Positions 6,688 through 14,314 of a DNA stretch of 64,000 bases are shown here, piece after piece. Position 1 is the first letter of the stretch. The number at the start of each line of letters is the position of its first letter. This DNA comes from Lewinellaceae bacterium (GTDB lineage Bacteria > Bacteroidota > Bacteroidia > Chitinophagales > Saprospiraceae). The notes under the pieces are model-generated. The model searched no databases, was not told the DNA's origin, and was given only the letters and a program-made list of their open reading frames with translations. A program made the position numbers and the translations under genes. Where the stretch lies: the NCBI GenBank assembly GCA_020636435.1, contig JACJXX010000001.1, forward strand, positions 2,435,001 to 2,499,000, in the 5' to 3' direction.

Positions 6688-8745
6688 CTACTTAAATTTT
6701 ACCAGCTTCAACACCTGCAGGAGCTGCCCATCAGCGCCCTCAGCGCGGGCAAAGTAAATGCCTGCCGGGTAGTTCGAAGCATTCCAGTCTACCTGGTATT
6801 CGCCAGCTTCCTGAACGGAATTGGCCAACACTTCCAGGCGGCGGCCGCTCACATCAAACACGGCCAGGTTGACCAGGCCAGGTTGATCTACCTGATAGCG
6901 GATCGTCGTTTGGTTTTCGAAGGGGTTCGGGTAGTTGCCCATCATCACCTTCTGCCCTACAGCAGGCGCGCTCAGCCCGAGGGGAGAGGCAGCCGTCCGG
7001 TTGGCGGAGGGAGCGGCTATCACGCCGCCGCATTCGCCATCTCCGGCAAAGGGCAAACTGACAAAGGGAAAACCATCGATGAAACCTTTATCGTTTTCTT
7101 CTACTCCTGTGGAATAGGTCAGTACGTCGAGCAGGTCCTGCGTCACCGGGTTGTCGCCGCCGGCGGTATAATCATCGTACCACAGGCCAATAGCTGCCAG
7201 GACGACTCCGGAGACGGCCTGCAGCTCGATGCGGGTCACGTCATCCTCCAGGCGGCGGCCGTTGGGGAAGCCATCCATATTGGGAATGAACTGCAAATCG
7301 CTGGAGGAGTTGTATTCCGGGTCGGTCAGCCCCAGAACCGCCGCCTGTATGAGGCCCAGAGAGCTGAATTGCGGGTGGTTCCTCGGAGTGGGCGGCACAG
7401 CCATATTGAGGCGCAGCATATCGCCGCCGTTAGGCAGGAAGTTGTTGATAAAAGGTTTGCCTGCCGCCAGGGGGTTGCCGTTTTTTCCCGTCGCCAGCTG
7501 ATAGGGCGGGAAATTGGGCACCCCGGTGTGGAAGGCCGGCCAGAGGTCGACCGAGCGCGGCATGCCCGGGCCGGGCAGCAACAGCTCGCCAAAGATGGCG
7601 TCGTCGAGGGCAGTGCCGGCTACCGCCGGGCTTCCTTTCAGGCCGTAGAGGCCGTCCTGGCCGTTGCCAAAGTCGAAGCTCTGCAGGGAGTTGCGTTGAA
7701 TGCGCAGCGGCGCAAAGGCCGGCACCGCGCCTCCAAACAGGTCGTCGTCCATGTAAAGCGCGAGTTCGGGGTTGTAGAAATATTGATCGAGTACGGCATC
7801 ATTCAGTTCATCGTAAGGCGTCAGCGAGTTCCAGTAATCCTTCATGCCTACCGGGATGACTGCTTCGTTAGTCAGGGGCATGCCCAGGCGGGACACCTGC
7901 ACCCAATCGCCGGAATAAGATTCGCCGGCAGGCTCCAGGGTGCGGATGCGCGGCCGGCTGGCCGAAGCCCATACGCCGATCACGAAGTCCGAATCGAGGA
8001 TGTTATCCGGCTGGCGCCCGGCGCCTTTTTTCACGAGGTAACGGATGGGGATTTCCAGGGCAATGGAGCTCACATTCTTACAAGCCAGGCCATCGCGGGG
8101 TGCGCCGTCCTGACGAGGCGCGTCGCCCAGGTCGAATATGCCGCCCAGGTCGACGAAGAAGGGGTCGTCGACAGTGCCGCAAAAAACGTTCTCGCCGGTG
8201 TGGGCGCGGCGGTAGGCAGCGCGAAACAGATCGCCGTAGGAAGTGTTCAGGCCTACCGGAGAGCTGATAGAACGATCGCCGATCCGGGGCGGCGGCACAT
8301 TGCCGTTCACCAGGATCGGAATGAAAGTCCTTCCTCCGTTGGTGCTCTTCTCCAGGACATACGTCGTCTTCAGGTTCTGCTTGCCGAGCCGGATGTTGAA
8401 AAAAGTGGAAGGATCTTCGTTCTTCTGTGAAAAGGTGAAGCGGTAAATGATCTCGTCTCCGGGCTTGGAGGCGTCGTTGTCGATGTGAATCTCGTAGCGC
8501 ACGTTCTCCCCAAAACTGTAGTAATTGGGCCCGCCGTGGGGCAGTTGCATCGGCACGTAATTGGCGATGATAACGATATTGCGCGGGTTGCGCGGGTTGC
8601 GGAACGCGTAGAGGTCCGTATTGTCCGCCAGTGGGTCGTTGGCGATCAGCGGCGCTTCCCGGTGGCTGGAGGCCATGAGGGTGCTGCTGATCACGAGGGC
8701 AGCCAGCAGCAGCAGGCCGTATTTTGAAAGTTTATGAATAAACAT
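6688..8745 (-). CDS. DUF4331 protein with T9SS type A sorting domain
   Basis: About 685 residues from the ATG at 8745, which gives a clean signal peptide (MFIHKLSKYGLLLLAALV). An upstream ATG at 8799 would add 18 residues and overlap the preceding gene by 11 bp. The mature N-terminus has the DUF4331 hallmark SSHREAPLIANDPLADNTD, and the domain fills about residues 25-590. The last 80 residues are a T9SS type A sorting domain (NYPNPFENQTTIRYQV ... GIYFARAEG), so this copy is predicted to be secreted through T9SS and possibly attached to the surface. DUF4331 has no established activity. It lies directly downstream of a close paralogue and ends before a terminator. Confidence 0.85.
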   Translation of the reverse strand: MFIHKLSKYGLLLLAALVISSTLMASSHREAPLIANDPLADNTDLYAFRNPRNPRNIVIIANYVPMQLPHGGPNYYSFGENVRYEIHIDNDASKPGDEIIYRFTFSQKNEDPSTFFNIRLGKQNLKTTYVLEKSTNGGRTFIPILVNGNVPPPRIGDRSISSPVGLNTSYGDLFRAAYRRAHTGENVFCGTVDDPFFVDLGGIFDLGDAPRQDGAPRDGLACKNVSSIALEIPIRYLVKKGAGRQPDNILDSDFVIGVWASASRPRIRTLEPAGESYSGDWVQVSRLGMPLTNEAVIPVGMKDYWNSLTPYDELNDAVLDQYFYNPELALYMDDDLFGGAVPAFAPLRIQRNSLQSFDFGNGQDGLYGLKGSPAVAGTALDDAIFGELLLPGPGMPRSVDLWPAFHTGVPNFPPYQLATGKNGNPLAAGKPFINNFLPNGGDMLRLNMAVPPTPRNHPQFSSLGLIQAAVLGLTDPEYNSSSDLQFIPNMDGFPNGRRLEDDVTRIELQAVSGVVLAAIGLWYDDYTAGGDNPVTQDLLDVLTYSTGVEENDKGFIDGFPFVSLPFAGDGECGGVIAAPSANRTAASPLGLSAPAVGQKVMMGNYPNPFENQTTIRYQVDQPGLVNLAVFDVSGRRLEVLANSVQEAGEYQVDWNASNYPAGIYFARAEGADGQLLQVLKLVKFK

Positions 8746-8788
8746 GTTGTGTTGTTTTTTGATCAATGAATGATGAACCACGAGCGGT

Positions 8789-10522
8789 TTATTGCTCATC
8801 GGTTTCCGTGCCTCTCCAGGGAGTGGCTACATAAGGGAAGCTGTTTTTGAATGCTTTGTCATTCCTGGTAACTCCCGTTGTATAAGTCAGCACGTCCAGC
8901 AAATCCTGCGTAACCGGGTTGGGGCTGCCTGCTGTGTAGTCGTCGTACCACAGTCCAATAGCAGCCAAAGCAACGCCGGCCACGGCCTGCAGTTCGATCT
9001 GGGTCACGTCGTCCTCCAGGCGGCGCCCGTTGGGAAATCCGTCCATGTTGGGGATGAACTCCAGCTCGGCGGTGGAATTGTATGCCGGGTCGGTAAGTCC
9101 TAAAACAGCAGCCTGTATCAGGCCCGCCGGGCTAAAGGCCGGGTCGTTCCTGTCGGTTGCCGGCACGGCCATATTCAGGCGAAGCATGTCGCCGCCATTG
9201 GGCAGGAAGTTGTTGACAAAAGGCTTGCCGGCAGCCAGGGGGTTGCCGTTTTTGCCCGTTGCCAGTTGGTACGGCGGGAAGTTGGGCACGCCGGTGTGGA
9301 AGATCGGCCAAAGGTCGACTGAGCGGGGCTGGCCCGGGCCGGGCAACAGCAGGGTTCCGAAAATGGCGTCGTCCAATGCGGTGCCGGCAACGGCAGCGCT
9401 TCCTTTCAGGCCGTAAAGGCCATCCTGTCCATTTCCGAAGTCAAACCCCTGCAGGGAATTGCGCTGGATGCGCAGGGGGGCAAAGGCCGGAACTGCGCCT
9501 CCAAACAGGTCGTCGTCCATGTAAAGCGCCAGCTCGGGATTGTAGAAATACTTGTCGAGCAGCGTATCCTCCAGTTCCTGATACGGCGTCAGGGAATTCC
9601 AGTAGTCCTTCATTCCGATGGGAATCACGGCTTCGTTGGTAAGAGGCATGCCCAGGCGGGACACCTGAATCCAGTCGCCGCTGTCGTCGGGAGCAACGCC
9701 TCCGTCATTGAGGGTGCGCACCGCGCGGCGGCTGGCCGATGCCCACACGCCGATCACGTAATTGGGGTCGAGGATGCTTTCCGGCTGCGCCGGGGCGCCG
9801 TCCTTCAGCAGGGTGCTGATGGGCACCTGAATGACGATGGAGTGGACGTTGTATTCACCCAAACCGTCGCGGGAGGCGCCATTCTGCCGGGGCGCGTTGC
9901 CCAGGTCGAATATGCCGCCCAGGTCTACGAAGAAGGGGTCGTCGGCAGGGCCGCAGTAGACGCGTTCTCCGCCGCTGCTCATTGTAATGGCCTCTTCGAT
10001 CAGGTCTTCGTAAACCGTCCCCAGGCCTACGCCGCTTTCGATCGAACGCGGGCCGATGTTGGGCGGCGGCACCATGCCGTCGCTGATCAGGGTCTCAAAA
10101 CTTTCCCCGCCGTTCACGCTGCGCTGCATGGTGTAGGTGGTTTTCAGGTTCTGCTGCCCCAGCCGGATGTTGAAGAAAGTGGTGGGGTCTTCGTTCACCT
10201 GTTTGAACGTGAAGCGGTAGATGATTTCGTCTCCCGGAATGGAAGCATCGTTGTCGATGTGAATCTCGTAGCGGATGTTCTCGCCGAAGGTGTAGTAATT
10301 GGGCCCGCCGTGAGGCAGTTCGGCCGGGATGTAATTGGCAATGATCGTAATGGTATTCGGATCATCGGGGCTGCGGAAGGCATACACATCCGTGTTGTCC
10401 GCCAATGGGTCGTTGGCAATGAGCGGCGCTTCCCGGTGGCTGGAAGCCAGCAGGGTGTTGCCTGCCAGCAGGGCCAGCAACAGGGTCAGGGCTGCTGCTT
10501 TTAAGGGTCTGAATGGTTTCAT
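8789..10522 (-). CDS. DUF4331 protein, paralogue without a T9SS domain
   Basis: A 577-residue protein with a signal peptide (LKAAALTLLLALLAGNTLLA) and the same SSHREAPLIANDPLADNTD start as its neighbour. Long stretches are nearly identical (for example YMDDDLFGGAVPAFAPLRIQ and GKNGNPLAAGKP), so the two genes arose by tandem duplication. Unlike the downstream copy it ends shortly after the DUF4331 domain (ATPWRGTETDEQ) and lacks the sorting tail, so it is predicted to stop in the periplasm. It is the first gene of a likely two-gene operon, with 43 bp to the chosen start of the next gene. Molecular function unknown. Confidence 0.85.
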   Translation of the reverse strand: MKPFRPLKAAALTLLLALLAGNTLLASSHREAPLIANDPLADNTDVYAFRSPDDPNTITIIANYIPAELPHGGPNYYTFGENIRYEIHIDNDASIPGDEIIYRFTFKQVNEDPTTFFNIRLGQQNLKTTYTMQRSVNGGESFETLISDGMVPPPNIGPRSIESGVGLGTVYEDLIEEAITMSSGGERVYCGPADDPFFVDLGGIFDLGNAPRQNGASRDGLGEYNVHSIVIQVPISTLLKDGAPAQPESILDPNYVIGVWASASRRAVRTLNDGGVAPDDSGDWIQVSRLGMPLTNEAVIPIGMKDYWNSLTPYQELEDTLLDKYFYNPELALYMDDDLFGGAVPAFAPLRIQRNSLQGFDFGNGQDGLYGLKGSAAVAGTALDDAIFGTLLLPGPGQPRSVDLWPIFHTGVPNFPPYQLATGKNGNPLAAGKPFVNNFLPNGGDMLRLNMAVPATDRNDPAFSPAGLIQAAVLGLTDPAYNSTAELEFIPNMDGFPNGRRLEDDVTQIELQAVAGVALAAIGLWYDDYTAGSPNPVTQDLLDVLTYTTGVTRNDKAFKNSFPYVATPWRGTETDEQ

Positions 10523-11464
10523 TGTTGAAATTGATTTTAATTGAGTGAATCATTCGGGGCTTGGCCCGGGGCACAGAACAGGCAGGGATGGGTGCAGTCA
10601 AAAGCACGATCCTCCTGGAATGCCGTACCCGGCCCAGGCGTACCCGAACAGTATCTTCAGGTTCGCGAACTTGTTGTTAGAGGAGTAATTGACGCCAGGA
10701 TCCTCGTTTCTTAATTACTTTCATTTGTAGTTACGGAATGAAGGGGTGGAGTGGATTTAGAAAAGGTGGTTTTTTTTTATCTTAAAGTGATGTCGGCCGG
10801 CGAATCTCAAATGCCCTGCTTTGACGCTCGCCTGTCGACTATTGCCAAAGACATTGAACTTCGAGTTGCCAGCTCAATCCTCCTGGCAGAAAAGTCAGCA
10901 GACAACAGAAAGTTGTCAGCTGACCTCAGAGCGCAACGGATGTCAGCCGGCTCCTGACTTGCTGTGCTGTGTAAAAATATGTTTTTTCGGATGTTTGGGA
11001 AAGCCGCCGCCCCGGCATAAAAGAAAAGGCAGCCCCCGGCTTTTTTCGGGCTCTGCGAATGCCATGTGCTGGAGCGCGGGCCTCCAGGCCAATGTCATTA
11101 AGTTAAGCTGTGGGGCTTGTCGGAAGGCGACTTCAAGCTCGCCTTTCGACTTCGAGAAGCCACTAAAATCAACAGGCGAACTTTCTTCGCCCGCCGAAGC
11201 CTGGCGAAGGAGGGAGTCGCCAGTTGATAGCGCGGCTTCTCTTGGCCTTAACTTAATGGTGGTGGCCTCCAGGCCCGCGAAGGGCTGCCTCAGGCAGCCT
11301 CTTAAAAAGGCAACTGCATGCTTAAAACCTGCTTGAAGCAGGTTCTCGCGGGCCTGGAGAGCCTGCCCCGTACCCAAAGGGTCGGGGCCCGCGCTCCGGA
11401 ACGGCTTCTCAACCGGCTGCTCCGCTACGTACAGAAAAATGCCTCGCCCCTATCAACCGCCGTA
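10523..11464. other. Long gene-free spacer with a palindrome
   Basis: No credible gene in 940 bp; the ORFs here lack family resemblance and conserved starts. The only clear structure is a pair of 33-bp inverted arms at 11,075-11,107 and 11,247-11,279 (core CGCGGGCCT ... CATTAAGTTAAG), listed separately. A MITE begins at 11,465. Confidence 0.6.
11075..11279. repeat. Large inverted repeat, possible degenerate mobile element
   Basis: Arms 11,075-11,107 and 11,247-11,279 are imperfect reverse complements of about 33 bp enclosing about 140 bp with further partial pairing (AGAAGCCAC against GCGGCTTCT). No target duplication was found, so mobility is not shown. Confidence 0.5.
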
Positions 11465-11614
11465 GGCTACCTGTCTAACATTGGTCACACGGGTCGTTGT
11501 CCGTTGCCTGTTGTTCGTTGACCGTTGTTGCAACTTGCTGGCTGCCAAACGCATGGCTGCCCAACGCAACCGACAACCGACAACCGACAACTGGCCAACC
11601 TTAGAAGGGTAGCC
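11465..11614. mobile_element. MITE-like element, family A, 8-bp target duplication
   Basis: A 150-bp element with imperfect terminal inverted repeats: left GGCTACCTGTCTAACATTGG, right (reverse complement) GGCTACCCTTCTAAGGTTGG. It is flanked by an exact 8-bp direct repeat CCGCCGTA (11,457-11,464 and 11,615-11,622). The body is nearly identical, in opposite orientation, to the outer element at 30,846-31,142. No ORF inside. It ends 10 bp beyond the duplication from the helicase stop codon and may provide that gene's 3' end. Confidence 0.88.
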
Positions 11615-11632
11615 CCGCCGTAGCACAACTCC

Positions 11633-14104
11633 TCAATCCCTGATCAGTTGCAACTTCATCTTCCTTATTCGATCCTCCAGCTTCTCGGAACTCAATTTCT
11701 GGCGAAGGCGGTCGACCATAATCGGAAAAGCGAAAGGCGTGGCCTGTTCCGGCCGGCTAAGCACGACCCGCTGCCCCTGGATGCGCCGCAGCGCCTCCCG
11801 CAGGCGCGCCTCTTCCAGTTGGAAGCTCATCACCTCGTCGTAGGCCTGGAGGAGGAGCAGGTTGTTGGGCTCGTAGTCGTTGAAGACCTCGAAGAAGAGC
11901 TGGGAGGAGGACTGCAGGTGGCGGTCTTTCTTCTGTTTTCCGGGAAAGCCTTTAAAAATGAGGCCGCTGATGCCGGCGATGTCCCGGAAGCGGCGCTTGG
12001 CCATCTCGGCGGCGTTGATGCTGGCCTGGATGTCCTGGCTGAGGCCGTCGGTGGAAAAGAGGCCTTGTTTCAGCGCTTCGTCGATAGGGATTTCGGAGTC
12101 GGAGAGCAGCTCGAAGCCATAATCGCTCATGGCGATGGAAAAGCTGAGGGGCAACAAGCGGGAGATGCGGTAGGCGAAAAGGGCGCCCATGCCTTCGTGC
12201 ACGAAACGGCCTTCGTAGGGGTAGAACAACAGGTGATGCCCCTCGCGGCTTTGAAAGTACTCGATGAGGAACTCTGTTTCATCGGGCACATGGGAGCGGC
12301 GGCCCTGGAGTTCGATGAGCGGTTCCAGCTTTTCCAGCTCCACATCGGTGAAGTCACGTCGGCTCAGTTGCGCCATTTTGAAGCGCAGGGAGGAGGAAAG
12401 CTGAGAGGACAAGGGCATCCTTCCACCCTGCCAGCTGGGGATTTTTCCGGTTTTTTTCTGGCTTCGCTTCACCTGCACCATCATCTCCTTGATGCGCACC
12501 AGCTCCAGGCTGCGGCCGGCAAACCAGAAGACATCGCCCGGGCGCAACTGGGCGATGAACCACTCCTCTACCGTCCCGATGCGCTTGCCATTGACATATT
12601 TGATCGTCATGCTCACATCGCTGGCGATGGTGCCGATCTGCAGGCGGTGGCGCATGGCGGTGCGGCGGCTTACCACCTTGTACACGCCATCCTCTACGAC
12701 TACTTTTTTATATTCGTCGTAGGCTTCCAGCGACTGGCCGCCGGTGGTAATGAAATCCAGGCACCACGCCCATTCGTCTTCGGTGATGCTGTTGAAAGAA
12801 AACGTTCCTTTTACTTCTTCGTAAATCTCTTCCGGGCGGAAGCCTTCGGAAACGGCCAGAGTGACCAGATACTGCAGCAGCACATCGAAGGACCGGATAT
12901 AGGGGATTCGGCTTTCCAGCTCCCCCTGCCCGATAGCCCGCCGCAGGGCGGCTGCCTCGATCAGCTCCAGGGAGTGGGCCGGCACAAAGTAGATTTTGCT
13001 CAGCGCTCCCGGCTGGTGGCCGCTGCGGCCCGCCCGTTGCATGAAGCGCGCCACCCCTTTGGGGCTGCCGATCTGTATGATGGACTCTACCGGGCGGAAA
13101 TCTACGCCCAGGTCGAGGCTGGACGTGCAGACGACGGCTTTGAGGATGCCCTGGTGCAAGGCGTCCTCCACCCAGTCGCGCAGCTCGCGGCTGATGGACC
13201 CGTGGTGCATGGCGATGGCGCCGGCCAGATCGGGCGCGACGTCCAACAGGTGTTGGTACCATATTTCGCACTGTGCCCGGGTATTGGTAAAAATGAGCGT
13301 ACTCTGGCTTTGCTCCAGCACGGGCAGCACTTTTTCCAGCAGCTTGATGCCCAGGTGGCCAGCCCAGGGGAAGCGTTCGATCTCGTCGGGCAGAATGGAT
13401 TCGATCTCGATCTGCTTTGGGATGTTGGCTCGCACGGCCTTATACCGGCCGGTTTGCAGGGTATTGCCCAGCAGCACCGCCAGGGCTTCGTCCATATTGC
13501 CGATGGTGGCGGAGATGCCCCATACTTTCAGGGCAGGCAGCAGGCCCTTCAGCCTGGACAGGGCAAGCTCCACCTGCACCCCGCGTTTGGTGCCGACGAG
13601 TTCGTGCCACTCGTCCACTACGATGGCGTTGAGGTTCTGAAAGTATTTGGAGTACCCCTTGCTGGCCAGCAGCAGGTGCAGGCTTTCCGGCGTGGTGATA
13701 AGCACCTCGGGCGGGTTTTTCTTCTGCTTTGCCCGCTCACTGGATTTGGTGTCCCCGCTTCGGATGGCAACCTGCCAGTTTAACCCCAGATCATCGGCGG
13801 CTCGCTGTACAGAACTTTGAATCTCCTTGGCCAGCGCGCGGATGGGGGTGATCCAGATGGCCTGGAGCCCACTCCCGGCCGCCGCCAAAGGAGGGGAAGA
13901 ATCCAGAGGGGGGCTGGAGGCTATCCCCTCCAGCAAAATCCCCATTGCCAGCGCATACGTCTTGCCCGTGCCGGTGGGTGCATTGACCAGGCCGCTGTAG
14001 CCGTCGAGGTAGCAACGCCAGGCTTCCAACTGAAAGGGGAAGGGCTGCCAGCCTTGCTGTTCGAACCACTGCCTGCCGATATTTAGGAGTTCCTTCTCTG
14101 TCAT
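11633..14104 (-). CDS. Ligase-associated DNA damage response DEXH-box helicase (Lhr-like)
   Basis: An 823-residue superfamily 2 helicase from the ATG at 14,104 (MTEKELLNIGRQWFEQQGW); the longer frame to 14,152 is less likely. Motifs in order: Walker A APTGTGKT (about 43-50), the Walker B variant DEWHEL near 150, SATIGN, the late motifs VVCTSSLDLGVDF and QRAGRSGHQPG, and a long C-terminal Lhr-type region. DEWH instead of DEAH is typical of the ligase-associated branch, which normally sits with a metallo-beta-lactamase-fold exonuclease, an ATP-dependent ligase and the phosphoesterase PdeM. None of these is adjacent here. The likely role is DNA repair unwinding. Intact, with a family-A MITE immediately downstream. 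Confidence 0.9.
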   Translation of the reverse strand: MTEKELLNIGRQWFEQQGWQPFPFQLEAWRCYLDGYSGLVNAPTGTGKTYALAMGILLEGIASSPPLDSSPPLAAAGSGLQAIWITPIRALAKEIQSSVQRAADDLGLNWQVAIRSGDTKSSERAKQKKNPPEVLITTPESLHLLLASKGYSKYFQNLNAIVVDEWHELVGTKRGVQVELALSRLKGLLPALKVWGISATIGNMDEALAVLLGNTLQTGRYKAVRANIPKQIEIESILPDEIERFPWAGHLGIKLLEKVLPVLEQSQSTLIFTNTRAQCEIWYQHLLDVAPDLAGAIAMHHGSISRELRDWVEDALHQGILKAVVCTSSLDLGVDFRPVESIIQIGSPKGVARFMQRAGRSGHQPGALSKIYFVPAHSLELIEAAALRRAIGQGELESRIPYIRSFDVLLQYLVTLAVSEGFRPEEIYEEVKGTFSFNSITEDEWAWCLDFITTGGQSLEAYDEYKKVVVEDGVYKVVSRRTAMRHRLQIGTIASDVSMTIKYVNGKRIGTVEEWFIAQLRPGDVFWFAGRSLELVRIKEMMVQVKRSQKKTGKIPSWQGGRMPLSSQLSSSLRFKMAQLSRRDFTDVELEKLEPLIELQGRRSHVPDETEFLIEYFQSREGHHLLFYPYEGRFVHEGMGALFAYRISRLLPLSFSIAMSDYGFELLSDSEIPIDEALKQGLFSTDGLSQDIQASINAAEMAKRRFRDIAGISGLIFKGFPGKQKKDRHLQSSSQLFFEVFNDYEPNNLLLLQAYDEVMSFQLEEARLREALRRIQGQRVVLSRPEQATPFAFPIMVDRLRQKLSSEKLEDRIRKMKLQLIRD

Positions 14105-14314
14105 ATTCAGGTAGATAAACAGGGATAAACAGGTAAGGTTGTAGCGCCGCAAAATTCTGTTCCCCCTTTATTTTTAGCCGTTTAGCCCCCTGTTTGCCAA
14201 AGTTTATCCGGAATCATTTCTGCCTGCCAGCCGTATTTTCTATTTTAGAGGGCTATAAAAGGCCAGGCCTCTTAAAACCCGCCATGACGAATAGCATTAA
14301 AAAATAAATCCTTC

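Noticed and set aside
11648..13783. 711-residue ORF antisense to the helicase
   Set aside because: The minus-strand frame has complete helicase motifs; the antisense frame has no family features and follows from GC-rich codon bias.
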